A DNA stretch of 25,666 bases from Prevotella sp902465605 (GTDB taxonomy: Bacteria; Bacteroidota; Bacteroidia; Bacteroidales; Bacteroidaceae), in NCBI GenBank assembly GCA_902465605.1, contig CABQNT010000025.1, positions 1-25,666 on the forward strand, read 5' to 3'. The notes under the pieces were generated by a model. The model saw only the letters and a list, made by a program, of their open reading frames with translations, did no database searches and had not been told where the DNA came from. This document shows, piece after piece, positions 5,770-15,474 of the stretch (position 1 is the first letter of the stretch; each line of letters starts with the position of its first letter). The position numbers were made by a program, and so were the translations under genes.

Positions 5770-8700
5770 ATGATTAACAAGATTATCTATTTTTCCATTC
5801 AACATAAATTTTTGGTGGTACTCCTGTTGGCGGCCATCATCGGCGGCGGGATATATTCACTGCGAACCATCAACGTAGACTCCACGCCCGACATCACGAA
5901 CAACCAGGTGCAGGTCATCACGGTTTCTGAAAATCTCTCGACGGCCGACATCGAGCAGTTCGTCACCTATCCCGTAGAGTTGGCCATGTCCAACCTGCCC
6001 GGTGTTGAAGATATCCGCTCCATCTCACGCTTCGGCCTGTCTGTGGTCACCATCGTCTTTAAAGAAGACATGGGCACTTACCTGCCCCGCCAGCTGGTGC
6101 AAGAGAAGCTGGAAGAGGTGCGCGAGGACATTCCGGAGGGATTCGGAACGCCCGCGATGGGGCCCATCAGTACGGGACTGGGCGAGATTTTGCAGTACAC
6201 CCTTGTTCCCAAAGACACCGCCCGTTACAGTACGCAGGAGCTGCGCACCATTCAAGACTGGATAGTGAAGCGCCAGCTGTCCATGATTCCAGGCGTGGTG
6301 GAGGTCAACTCGTTCGGCGGAAGCATCAAGCAATACGAGGTGGCCCTCAACCCCCAGCGGCTCAACGCCATGCGCGTGAGCGTGGGCGAGGTGTACGAAG
6401 CCCTGAAAAAGAATAACGTCAACACGGGCGGCGCCTACATAGAGCGCGACCACATGGCCAGCTTCATCCGGGGCGAAGGACTGGTGAAGTCGGTTGACGA
6501 CATTGAGAACATCGTGGTGAAGAATGTCAACGGGACCCCTGTCCTTGTGCGCGACGTAGCCGACAAGGTGGGCTTTGGCTCGCAAGTGAGGTACGGCGCT
6601 TTCACGCAAGACGGTCATGAGGCCGTCGGGGGCATGATTATGATGCTCAAGGGAGCCAACTCTGACAAGGTGGTCAGGGCGGTGAAGGAGCGCATGGAGA
6701 GCGTCAGAAAATCGCTGCCAGACGGCATCGACATCAAACCTTTTCTCGATCGGTCCGACCTTATCGAGCGTACAACGAGCACCATAGCACGAAATTTGAC
6801 AGAAGGCGCACTCATCGTGATATTCGTGTTGGTGCTGTTGTTGGGAAGTTTGCGCGGAGGTGTCATCGCCGCATCGGTCATCCCGCTGTCCTTACTGTTC
6901 GCCCTCATCATGATGCGGCTCTTCGGCGTGAGTGCCAACTTGATGAGCCTGGGGGCCATCGACTTTGGAATTATCGTTGATGGGGCAGTGATTATCGTGG
7001 AGGGTACGGTGTTTGAAATGGAGAAAAGAATCAGAAAGCACAGCCAACTGGGACGGGGCGGCATGAACGCCGTCGCCTTCGAGGCCGCCTCTTCGATGAT
7101 GCATTCGGCCTTCTTCGGTCAGCTGATTATCCTCATCGTGTTCACCCCCATCCTCTTTCTGTCTGGCGTCAGCGGAAAAATGTTCTCCCCCATGGCCTAC
7201 ACCTTCTCGTTCGCCGTACTGGGAGCCATCATTCTGTGTCTGACGTATGTGCCGATGATTTCATCTTTGCTTATCCGTCCACTGAGCCACCAGGGCGGAT
7301 GGATGGCGCGGATGGAACGCCGTTTGCAGCGCGTGGGCAACCGTGTGACGAGCCGCATCATACATGTTTATCACCCGCTGCTGCTGTATGCCCTGCGTCA
7401 TAAAAAGACGGTACTTGTTTCTGCCGCTGCTTTGTTTCTAGCTGCCGCATTCGCTTTCACGCGGATGGGAGGCGAATTTGTGCCAGAACTCGATGAGGGC
7501 GACATCGCCATGCAAACCTTCCTCCGCCCCGGCAGTTCGCTCTCGGAAACCATCAAGCGCGAGGGAGAGGTGGAACGCCTGCTGCTTCAGAGCTTTCCGG
7601 AAATCAAAACCGTGTGCGCACGCATTGGGGTGGCCGACATACCCACCGACCCGATGGGGTTCGACTACACGGACAGCTTCATCATTCTGGAGAAAGATCG
7701 CAGCAAATGGACATCGGCCAAGACCAAAGAAGAATTGATAGAAAAAATCAAAGACAAATTGCAAATCCTGCCGGGGCTCAACTTCTCGTTCTCACAGCCG
7801 GTGGCCCTCCGTTTCAACGAGCTGCTCACGGGAGTGCGCGAGGATGTGGCCGTGAAACTTTATGGTGACGATCTCGACAAACTCGGCGAACTGGGTGAGC
7901 GGATGGTGAGCATCATCAGTAGGATAGAGGGAGCCGAGGATGTGACCCTTGAGCGCACGGACGGACTGCCGCAGATTACGGTGAAGTACGACAGGCAGCG
8001 GGTGGCGCAATACGGTTTGCACATCGATGACCTCAATGCCTATGTCAGCAGCGCATTTGCCGGAAGTTCGGCAGGGTCGGTGTTTGAGGGTGAGAAACGG
8101 TTTGACCTTGTCATCAGGCTCTCTGACGCTTACCGGAAGAGTATCAACGACCTGCGCCAACTTTACATACCGCTGCCCAGCGGGGCACAGATACCCTTGA
8201 GCGAGGTGGCACAAATTGATTATGAGTCGGGGCCCATGCAGATTTCCCGCGAGCAAACTTCGCGCAACATCTATGTCGGGGTGAACGTCAGAGGACGGGA
8301 TGTGCAGTCGGTTGTGGATGAGATACAGGATAAACTCGATCAGCAACTGCGTCTGCCGGCTGGCTATCGGTTGGCGTATGGCGGTGAGTTCCAGAAACTT
8401 CAGGAGGCCAAGAATCGCTTGATGATCGTCTTACCCATCGCCCTGCTCCTGATTTTCGTGCTACTTTATTTCGCCTTGAAATCGCTCAAGCAGAGCCTCA
8501 TGATTTACATGGCGGTTCCGCTGGCCACGGTCGGCGGCGTATTGGCCTTGCTGTTGCGGGGCATGCCCTTCTCCATCTCGGCCGGAGTGGGCTTCATCGT
8601 CCTCTTCGGAGTGGCCGTACTCAACGGTCTGGTACTCATCAATCGTTTCAACTCGTTAAAGAAAGAAGGTATGAACAACATCAACCGCAGAATCATCAAG

Positions 8701-10092
8701 GGTACGCAAGAGCGCATCCGCCCCATCCTTCTCACGGCTACGGCCGCCATGTTGGGCTTCCTGCCCATGGCAGTGTCGGGGTCGGCAGGTGCTGAAGTAC
8801 AGCGACCTTTGGCCACTGTGGTCATCGGCGGACTGTTCACGGCTACGCTGCTTACCTTGCTTGTCGTTCCTTTATTGTACGCTTTGGAAGAGAAAGCGCA
8901 GCGAAAAACTGCCCATAGGATACCCAAAGCGGCCTTTGCCCTGATGTTGGCACTGCTGGCACCATGCGGTATGCAGGCTCAACAGCCAGTGAGTTTGCAA
9001 CAAGCCCTGCAACTGGCTGAGCAATATCATCCAAGCATTCGTCTGGCGCGGATGGGTGTCAGTCGTGAAGAGACCATGGTCAAAGGTGTAAGCGAGGTGG
9101 GACTTACTGAGCTGTCGGCCGGGGTAGATGAGCTTGGAAGAGGCAATGATGCCACCTTTACCCTGTTGTCTGTCAGGCAAAACATTGACGTACTGGGGAA
9201 CAAACAGCGCGTGCGCACCCAGCACCAAAAGGTGAATGTGGCTCGTGCGGAGATGAATCTCACCGAACATCAATTGCGCAAAGCCGTTTACCGCGATTAT
9301 GCGCTGGCTTACATCCTAAGGCAAAGGATGAACGTGCATGCCATGATAGACTCTATCTATCAGAATTTTGAACATGCGGCGAAAGTGCGTTACGAGGCCA
9401 GGGAAACGTCGAAGTTGGCTTATCTGGCCGCTAAGAAGAAGGCTGTTGAAACCAAAGAAAACTTCAAACAGTCGGTGTTTGATTACCAAGTGGCACTGAA
9501 AGCCTTGTCACGGTGGCTGGGAGAGGGACTCTATGAACCCACTACGGCTCCAGACGAGACGCTTGGAGAGGTAGCAGGCTGTGCAAATCCCGTATTGACT
9601 TGTCAGTCGGAGAGGGTCAAATTGGCCGAAGAAAACATCCGACTGGAAAGGTCCAAAGGGCTTCCGGCATTCTTCGTGGAGGGTGGTACACAGCGCATTG
9701 GCGACAAAAACGGCTACTGGACATTCGACGTTGGCGTGAGTGTTCCGCTGTTCAGACGTTCGTACAGGGCCCGACAAAAGGCTGCCGCCCTGGACAGGGA
9801 CATCGAAAACACGCAGCTTGACTTGCTGAAAAAGCAACTGGGTGACAACCAAGCACGCTTGCAGACTGCGTACCAGAAGTGGCGTCACAAACTGCAATAT
9901 TACCGAGACACAGCTCTTCCCACGGCCAGGGCGCAGCAACGTGGCGCGTCTTCTGCGTACAAACTGGGCGCAACCGATTACATCGGATTCATTCAGACCA
10001 TGGGTGACGCCGTGCAAACCGAGCTTGATTATTGGGAAGCATACGAACAATTCATCAACACAATCATCAATTTACAATATCCAACCATATAA
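5770..10092 (+). CDS. CzcA/CusA-family heavy-metal RND efflux pump fused to a TolC-type outer-membrane factor
   Basis: 1440 residues. Residues 1-1045 are a complete HME-RND proton/metal antiporter: first TM at about 12-32, TM2-6 at about 345-505, TM7 near 547-566, TM8-12 at about 884-1037, with two large periplasmic domains between. The TM4 motif DFGIIVDGAVIIVE has D398, D404 and E411, the acidic triad of the Co/Zn/Cd-type (CzcA) pumps rather than the CusA copper/silver motif. Residues 1053-1070 (PKAAFALMLALLAPCGMQA) look like a Sec signal peptide. Residues 1071-1440 are an outer-membrane efflux protein with two TolC-like repeats (VSLQQALQLAEQYHPSI; YRARQKAAALDRD). The fusion is known in Bacteroidetes annotations; whether it is cleaved is not known to me. 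The adaptor gene follows after 3 nt. Together they export divalent metal from the cell. Confidence 0.93.
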   Translation: MINKIIYFSIQHKFLVVLLLAAIIGGGIYSLRTINVDSTPDITNNQVQVITVSENLSTADIEQFVTYPVELAMSNLPGVEDIRSISRFGLSVVTIVFKEDMGTYLPRQLVQEKLEEVREDIPEGFGTPAMGPISTGLGEILQYTLVPKDTARYSTQELRTIQDWIVKRQLSMIPGVVEVNSFGGSIKQYEVALNPQRLNAMRVSVGEVYEALKKNNVNTGGAYIERDHMASFIRGEGLVKSVDDIENIVVKNVNGTPVLVRDVADKVGFGSQVRYGAFTQDGHEAVGGMIMMLKGANSDKVVRAVKERMESVRKSLPDGIDIKPFLDRSDLIERTTSTIARNLTEGALIVIFVLVLLLGSLRGGVIAASVIPLSLLFALIMMRLFGVSANLMSLGAIDFGIIVDGAVIIVEGTVFEMEKRIRKHSQLGRGGMNAVAFEAASSMMHSAFFGQLIILIVFTPILFLSGVSGKMFSPMAYTFSFAVLGAIILCLTYVPMISSLLIRPLSHQGGWMARMERRLQRVGNRVTSRIIHVYHPLLLYALRHKKTVLVSAAALFLAAAFAFTRMGGEFVPELDEGDIAMQTFLRPGSSLSETIKREGEVERLLLQSFPEIKTVCARIGVADIPTDPMGFDYTDSFIILEKDRSKWTSAKTKEELIEKIKDKLQILPGLNFSFSQPVALRFNELLTGVREDVAVKLYGDDLDKLGELGERMVSIISRIEGAEDVTLERTDGLPQITVKYDRQRVAQYGLHIDDLNAYVSSAFAGSSAGSVFEGEKRFDLVIRLSDAYRKSINDLRQLYIPLPSGAQIPLSEVAQIDYESGPMQISREQTSRNIYVGVNVRGRDVQSVVDEIQDKLDQQLRLPAGYRLAYGGEFQKLQEAKNRLMIVLPIALLLIFVLLYFALKSLKQSLMIYMAVPLATVGGVLALLLRGMPFSISAGVGFIVLFGVAVLNGLVLINRFNSLKKEGMNNINRRIIKGTQERIRPILLTATAAMLGFLPMAVSGSAGAEVQRPLATVVIGGLFTATLLTLLVVPLLYALEEKAQRKTAHRIPKAAFALMLALLAPCGMQAQQPVSLQQALQLAEQYHPSIRLARMGVSREETMVKGVSEVGLTELSAGVDELGRGNDATFTLLSVRQNIDVLGNKQRVRTQHQKVNVARAEMNLTEHQLRKAVYRDYALAYILRQRMNVHAMIDSIYQNFEHAAKVRYEARETSKLAYLAAKKKAVETKENFKQSVFDYQVALKALSRWLGEGLYEPTTAPDETLGEVAGCANPVLTCQSERVKLAEENIRLERSKGLPAFFVEGGTQRIGDKNGYWTFDVGVSVPLFRRSYRARQKAAALDRDIENTQLDLLKKQLGDNQARLQTAYQKWRHKLQYYRDTALPTARAQQRGASSAYKLGATDYIGFIQTMGDAVQTELDYWEAYEQFINTIINLQYPTI

Positions 10093-10095
10093 AAA

Positions 10096-11256
10096 ATGAA
10101 AACAAAATCATATCTCATCCTTTCGCTCATCGTCTTTCTGGCAGCTTGTGGCAAGCAAACTAAGGATGCTGACGAACAAGAAAAACAGTCATCGGACAGC
10201 TTGACAAAGGTGGAACTCACCGATGAACAGGTGAAAAAGTTAGGCATCAAGGTGGGGAACATCGCCGACACGATGCTCATCAGCAGTGTGGATGTCAATG
10301 GAAAGCTGGCCGTTGACCCACAGAGCGAGGCAACCATAACCCCGCAAATGGGCGGTAACGTCAAACAAATATTGGTTCATGAAGGGCAATCTGTGACCAA
10401 AGGAATGGTGGTGGCCTATCTGTCTCATCCTGATTTGGTAAACCTTCAGACGGATTATTTCTCGGCATTGAACCGACAGAGATACCTGAAAAAGGAGTTT
10501 GACCGCCAAACCATGATGCTGAACGAAGGCGTAGGAGCCGGCAAAGACTACGACCGAACCAAGTCGGAGCTGCAAACTGTGAGCGGTCAGGTGCAGATGC
10601 TTGCTGCCCAACTCAGACAACTGGGTATCAGTCCGTCTGCCCTTCGCAAGGGAAAACCTATGCTGGCCATCGCTTTGACCAGTCCCATCAACGGCACGGT
10701 AGAACAAATCAACGTGCAAACGGGGCAATATGTCTCGCCCGAGATGGCCATGATGAAGATTGCCAACACAAGTAACATGTATGCAGAATTGCAGGTTTTC
10801 CAACGCGACGTGCCGAAAATCAAGGTGGGACAGGATGTTGCATTGAAGATTGTTCATGCCGATGGAACCGCCTGCAAGGGCAAGGTGTACTCCATAGGCA
10901 AGACTTTCAGAGCCGAAACGCAAACGGTAGACGTGCGTGTTCGTTTGGATGGACAGCACACGGAACTGATTGTAGGGATGTATGTACAGGCGAAGATTGC
11001 GACAAGCAGCGAGAGGACGAGGGCCGTTTCGTCTGATGCTATCGTTGAAGTGGATGGAAAGTCCTATATCTTCACGGCGGCAAAGGAAGGGAACAACTGG
11101 CATTTTGTCCCCACGATGGTCAAGAAGGTGAAGGAAGAAGGCGACCTCGTGAGCATAGAGACCAAGGAGCCAGCAGATCGTCTTTCACGCATTGTACAGT
11201 CGGGCGCTTACTACCTGCTTTCAGAGATGAAGAAAGACGAGACGGGAGAGGAATAA
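10096..11256 (+). CDS. CzcB/CusB-type periplasmic adaptor lipoprotein
   Basis: 386 residues. The signal peptide ends in the lipobox LAAC, so C18 should be lipidated. The mature part is a membrane-fusion protein: beta-barrel start (LGIKVGNI), first lipoyl half (VNGKLAVDPQSEATITPQ, then GGNVKQILVHEGQSVTKGMVVAYL), a helical hairpin at about 120-185 (LNRQRYLKKEFDRQ; KSELQTVSGQVQMLAAQL), the second lipoyl half (SPINGTVEQINVQTGQYV) and a C-terminal beta barrel. It bridges the RND pump to the outer-membrane factor and may hand over metal. It starts 3 nt after the pump stop codon and is the last gene of the operon. Its order after the pump differs from the classical czcCBA order, because the C component is part of the pump polypeptide. 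Confidence 0.93.
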   Translation: MKTKSYLILSLIVFLAACGKQTKDADEQEKQSSDSLTKVELTDEQVKKLGIKVGNIADTMLISSVDVNGKLAVDPQSEATITPQMGGNVKQILVHEGQSVTKGMVVAYLSHPDLVNLQTDYFSALNRQRYLKKEFDRQTMMLNEGVGAGKDYDRTKSELQTVSGQVQMLAAQLRQLGISPSALRKGKPMLAIALTSPINGTVEQINVQTGQYVSPEMAMMKIANTSNMYAELQVFQRDVPKIKVGQDVALKIVHADGTACKGKVYSIGKTFRAETQTVDVRVRLDGQHTELIVGMYVQAKIATSSERTRAVSSDAIVEVDGKSYIFTAAKEGNNWHFVPTMVKKVKEEGDLVSIETKEPADRLSRIVQSGAYYLLSEMKKDETGEE

Positions 11257-11273
11257 AACACGACCGAAACGCA

Positions 11274-11319
11274 ATGGATGTTTGGTAGGCGGGAAATTGC
11301 CACGCTACCAAACATCCAT
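11274..11319. terminator. Long hairpin between convergent operons
   Basis: ATGGATGTTTGGTAG (11274-11288) is perfectly complementary to CTACCAAACATCCAT (11305-11319), with partial pairing continuing into the loop. It sits between the end of the efflux operon and the 3' end of the convergent PUL. The plus strand is followed by catgtttt, a weak U-run; the minus side has none, so it is at best a partly bidirectional terminator or an mRNA 3'-end stabilizer. Confidence 0.6.
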
Positions 11320-11359
11320 CATGTTTTCAATATCAAAAGAACAAGAATGCAGTTGAATT

Positions 11360-13513
11360 TTATGGACGACGGTCGGTCATGAAGAACTCCAGCGTGCCGC
11401 CGGCCATGATGTCCTTGTAATCGATGTACAGCTTATTGTAGGGTTTTCCGTTGAGCTTGATATAGCTGACATACATGTTCTTCGGACTGTTGCCGTGCGC
11501 CAGGATGGTAAACGTCTTGCCATGGCCCACATTCACCTCAGCCTTGTCAAACAAAGGCGATCCAAACATATACTTTCCGCCAGAAGGTTCCACCTGATAG
11601 ATGCCCATGGACGACAAGATGTACCAGGCCGACATCTGTCCAACATCCTCGTTTCCGCTCAGACCATCGAAGTCGTTATGGTACATAGTTTTCAGTACCT
11701 CACGCACCTTCTCGGCCGTTTTGTAGTGCTGGTTCACATAGTTGTACATATAAATAATGTGATGGCTGGGCTCGTTGCCATGCGCATACTGGCCAATGAG
11801 CCCCGAAATGTCTGGTGAGGCATCGGCACCGAGGTCGCCAACGACCGTGAACAGCGAGTCAAGTTTAGTGACAAACGTCCGCTTACCGCCGAAAAGTTTG
11901 ATCAAACCAGGCACATCATGAGGCACGAGCCATGTGTATTGCCAGGCATTTCCCTCGGTATAGTCGTCGTTGCGGTGGGAGGAATGGAACGGATTGAACG
12001 GCTCGCGGAACTTACCATTGGCCACACCACGCATGAAACCGGTCTTCTTGTCAAAATAATACTTATACGATTGGCTGCGCTTCAAGAAGTAGCGATAATC
12101 TTTCTTGGCACCAACCAGCTTGGCTACCTTGGCCACAGAGGCGTCTGCCAAGGCGTATTCCAGCCCTTTGGCGACCGTTTCGTAGGTAGAATCGCTGTTC
12201 CATGGAATGTAACCATGCTTCTTCAGGTTGTCCAGGGAGCGTTCATCGAGCATGGCAGAGGTACGCATGGCCTTGAAAGCGGCCTGCTTGTCCACGTCAA
12301 AGCCCTTGAGAACAATGTCGGCCAACACGGGAATGCCGGGATTGCCCACCATACAGTCGGTCTCATTGCCAACGAGATGCCACACGGGCAGCTTGCCTTG
12401 CTGTTCGAAGATGTGCAGGAAGGTCTGCGCGATGTCACGCTGTTTCTCGGGATGGATGATGGTCATCAGCGGATGAGCCGCGCGATAGGTGTCCCAAAGC
12501 GATAGGGTGGTGTAGTTGGTAAAGTCGCCTTTGTGAATCTTACCGTCACTACCACGGTACTCACCATTGACATCCGAGAAGATGGAAGGAGCTGTCATGG
12601 TGTGAAAGAGTGCCGTGTAGAAGATGGTTTTGTCATCGAGATCGGCGGTTTCTACCTTGATTTTGCCAAGTTCTTTGTTCCAGGCAGCGTCGGCATTGTC
12701 GACAACTCGGTCAAAATCCCAGTCCTTGATTTCGGCGCGCAGGTTGGCTTTGGCATTGTCAACGCTCACGGCCGAGATGCCAACGCGCGCCAGCAGTGGC
12801 TTCATGTTCTGCCCTACGGAGAAGACACCCACGCTGTCGCCCTGCATTTCCTTGAGCTTCAAAGGCTGCGAAAACTCGGCAAAGAAATAAATGCGCTGGT
12901 CTTTTGCCCAGCCTTCGGAGTAACGATAACCACTCACCGTCGTGCTGTTTTCCTGCGTCAACTGGCATTTGGTCATTTTATCCCAACCAATGCCTTGTTT
13001 AAGATTAATCTTCAAGAGAGGCTCTTTACTGCTGAGTGGGAAGGTATAACGATGCATACCGGCACGCTGGGTAGCCGTCAGCTCCACCAATATCTTGCTG
13101 TCGGCCAGGCGAACGGTGTAATAACCGGGACGCACATACTCGCCATCGTGCGAGAAACGCTCGGTGTAGGTCTTGGCATCGAATGTTGGCAAGAAGGCAA
13201 TGTCGCCCAAATCGCCAATGCCGGTACCACTCAAATGGGTGTGACCAAAGCCAATGATGAGCGAATCGCTGTAATGATAGCCCGAGCACCAGTCCCATCC
13301 GCGGGTGATTTGCGTGGGTCCCAACTGCACGGCACCAAAGGGAACATTGGCACCGAGGAACACATGTCCGTGTCCACCCGTTCCGATGTAAGGATTGACA
13401 TAGCGCGTCAATTGAGTTGAAACGTCTTGAGACTGAGCCAACATGCCATGTCCTGGTAAGAACAGGAGCGCTGTGGCAACGATGAAAGATTTGAACAATT
13501 TAGTATAGGTCAT
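11360..13513 (-). CDS. Glycoside hydrolase family 92 alpha-mannosidase
   Basis: 717 residues with a Sec signal peptide (cleavage likely near residue 26, GMLAQS). The GH92 signature is clear: YVNPYIGTGGHGHVFLGANVPFGAVQLGP near residues 38-66, GFGHTHLSGTG at 88-98, LWDTYRAAHPL in the middle, and GNEDVGQMSAWY near 620-631, which carries the presumed acid catalyst (E622). GH92 enzymes are calcium-dependent, inverting exo-alpha-mannosidases acting on alpha-1,2 and related linkages; the exact linkage cannot be read here. Length is close to the family's usual 730-770. It has no lipobox, so it is probably periplasmic. Last gene of the PUL, 82 nt after the GH43 gene. It should remove terminal mannose from imported oligosaccharides. 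Confidence 0.95.
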   Translation of the reverse strand: MTYTKLFKSFIVATALLFLPGHGMLAQSQDVSTQLTRYVNPYIGTGGHGHVFLGANVPFGAVQLGPTQITRGWDWCSGYHYSDSLIIGFGHTHLSGTGIGDLGDIAFLPTFDAKTYTERFSHDGEYVRPGYYTVRLADSKILVELTATQRAGMHRYTFPLSSKEPLLKINLKQGIGWDKMTKCQLTQENSTTVSGYRYSEGWAKDQRIYFFAEFSQPLKLKEMQGDSVGVFSVGQNMKPLLARVGISAVSVDNAKANLRAEIKDWDFDRVVDNADAAWNKELGKIKVETADLDDKTIFYTALFHTMTAPSIFSDVNGEYRGSDGKIHKGDFTNYTTLSLWDTYRAAHPLMTIIHPEKQRDIAQTFLHIFEQQGKLPVWHLVGNETDCMVGNPGIPVLADIVLKGFDVDKQAAFKAMRTSAMLDERSLDNLKKHGYIPWNSDSTYETVAKGLEYALADASVAKVAKLVGAKKDYRYFLKRSQSYKYYFDKKTGFMRGVANGKFREPFNPFHSSHRNDDYTEGNAWQYTWLVPHDVPGLIKLFGGKRTFVTKLDSLFTVVGDLGADASPDISGLIGQYAHGNEPSHHIIYMYNYVNQHYKTAEKVREVLKTMYHNDFDGLSGNEDVGQMSAWYILSSMGIYQVEPSGGKYMFGSPLFDKAEVNVGHGKTFTILAHGNSPKNMYVSYIKLNGKPYNKLYIDYKDIMAGGTLEFFMTDRRP

Positions 13514-13595
13514 AAGATGTATTGATTAAAGTTTCTATGAATGTACTCCGTTCTATCTTGCGATGGAGCGAAGATGATAATGAGAATTTGCGGCG

Positions 13596-15461
13596 TTACC
13601 GTTTATCTTGTTTCAGGAAATGGAACGAACCGTTGACCAAACTGAAGCCTCGATCAGTATGGCGGAGCTTCACCAAGGCTACCTTTCGGGGTGTTAGCTG
13701 GGTGGTGCTGCGGTGGGTATGCAAGACATACTGCCACTCGCCGGCCGCATTCTTGAACAAATCGCCATGGCCAGTGCCGTTATAACCCGTCAGACGCGGA
13801 CTGATAAGAGGTTCTTTTTGCTTGATCCAAGGTCCCAAAGGCGAGCTGGCCGTGGCATAACCAACAGCATAATCGGGATTGCGGAAATCGTTGCAGGAGA
13901 AGAACAGGTAATAGGTTCCATCTATCTTGACGACCGTTGGCCCTTCACATACTTTCCAATCGGCATTCCAAGTATCCTCCCATCCCTTCTCGGCCGAAAC
14001 ACATTCGCGTGCAGTCTTCTCCTTAACCGACTTGAGATTCTTATTCATCTCGGTCACAAAGATGCGGTTGCCGTTGATGAGGCGTACATGGTAGAGGTAA
14101 ATCTTGCCATCATCGTCGAAGAATACGAAGGGGTCAATCTGGCGCATCTTGGCGGGAATCATTTCTTTTTTCTTTTGCTTGAAAGGTCCCAGTGGGCTAT
14201 CAGCCTCGGCAATGGCTATTTGCTCATCGGCCGTATAGGCCATGTAGTACTTGCTACCGCGCTTGAATACCTGTGGTGCCCAAAAGCCAGTGGTGCCAAA
14301 CACGTCGCCCTTGACCAGAGCCATGCCATCGTCGTTAGCACCGACAGGACCTGTCCACGTTTCCAAATCCTTGGAGGTGTAAACATCGAACCCTTCTTCT
14401 GGTGAAGTACCATAGAGGTAATAAGTACCGTTATCAAAGAAGATGGTAGGGTCGGCCAGCGTGATTTCGTCGAACACAGGGCGCGCTGCGACCTTCGAAG
14501 GTTGACAGCCTTGCATGTGCGGCCAGCCATCTATCCACTCTACCTTATCGAGCCACACCTTACGTCCGGCATCGGGATCGTTGCGACTGAAGCCATGATA
14601 CAGCATCCAGTCGTCACCATTGTCATCGGAAATCAGCTCGGCATGGTGTCCAGGTCCAGCCACCAGCTCATTGCCATGCAACACTACCTCGTAGTGATTG
14701 TCCAACAACGAGCGTCCCTGTTTGTCGACATAGGGTCCCAAAAGACTCTTGGAGCGGCCAACTGTGACATGGTAGGTACTGCGATTGCCTTCGCAACAGC
14801 TGCCTGCGGAACCAAACAAATAATAATAGTCGCCACGCTTATGAACGTAAACCGCTTCCATAAAGGTGCCAGCCACTTGCTGTTTGCGCGCGCCGTCCTT
14901 GATTTTCAGTCCGTCATCGGTTAACTCAATGGCATAAATGCCGCGAAAACTTCCCCAAAAGAGGTACTTGTGCCCTCCGTCTTCGTAATAGAAAGGGTCG
15001 ATGCTGTTTTGCACACCTATTTCTTTACTGATGAGAATGGCACCATGGTCGGTGAAAGGTCCTTCGGGTTTGTCGGCTGTTGCCACGCCAATGCCACACG
15101 TCCACTCGCCTCCCCACTCTGATTTGGCGTAATGGAGGACATACTTGTCTTGTATAAAACTAATGTCGGGCGCCCAAATGTTCCCTTTCGGATTCCACTG
15201 GGGGCGCGTCTCATCCGTGAAAGCCGTACCCACGAACGACCAATCTACAAGATTGGATGAGCGGTAGATGGGCAGATTGCGGATGTTTTCAGTACCATAA
15301 AGATAAAAATAACCATCCTTGGCACGAATAACAGTGGGGTCGGGTACGCTTACATCGATGACGGGGTTGCGGTAGACCAGCGCGTCATTCTGCACAGCAT
15401 GGATGGGCATGACCGATGCCATGCACAACCATAACCATAAAATTGTTTTTATCTTCATCAT
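13596..15461 (-). CDS. Secreted glycosidase with two GH43 five-bladed propellers
   Basis: 621 residues with a signal peptide (to about residue 22, PIHA). Two GH43 domains lie in tandem. The first (about 30-325) has VPDPTV with D41, SIDPFYY with D155 and MEAVY with E202. The second (about 330-615) has LADPTI with D337, QIDPFVFF with D443 and CEGPTV with E506. Each set is the complete base, pKa-modulator and acid triad of the family. Both also have the WAP motif (WAPD near 96-99, WAPQ near 394-397). GH43 enzymes cleave arabinose- and xylose-containing linkages, sometimes galactose. Two intact sites suggest a bifunctional or two-step enzyme; specificity is not readable. It follows the unassigned 669-residue gene by 13 nt, so the two are tightly linked. 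No frameshift is seen. Confidence 0.93.
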   Translation of the reverse strand: MMKIKTILWLWLCMASVMPIHAVQNDALVYRNPVIDVSVPDPTVIRAKDGYFYLYGTENIRNLPIYRSSNLVDWSFVGTAFTDETRPQWNPKGNIWAPDISFIQDKYVLHYAKSEWGGEWTCGIGVATADKPEGPFTDHGAILISKEIGVQNSIDPFYYEDGGHKYLFWGSFRGIYAIELTDDGLKIKDGARKQQVAGTFMEAVYVHKRGDYYYLFGSAGSCCEGNRSTYHVTVGRSKSLLGPYVDKQGRSLLDNHYEVVLHGNELVAGPGHHAELISDDNGDDWMLYHGFSRNDPDAGRKVWLDKVEWIDGWPHMQGCQPSKVAARPVFDEITLADPTIFFDNGTYYLYGTSPEEGFDVYTSKDLETWTGPVGANDDGMALVKGDVFGTTGFWAPQVFKRGSKYYMAYTADEQIAIAEADSPLGPFKQKKKEMIPAKMRQIDPFVFFDDDGKIYLYHVRLINGNRIFVTEMNKNLKSVKEKTARECVSAEKGWEDTWNADWKVCEGPTVVKIDGTYYLFFSCNDFRNPDYAVGYATASSPLGPWIKQKEPLISPRLTGYNGTGHGDLFKNAAGEWQYVLHTHRSTTQLTPRKVALVKLRHTDRGFSLVNGSFHFLKQDKR

Positions 15462-15474
15462 AAACGGGATGGAA

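Noticed and set aside
12533..13420. 295-codon plus-strand frame
   Set aside because: Antisense shadow of the GH92 gene, whose motifs are all on the minus strand.
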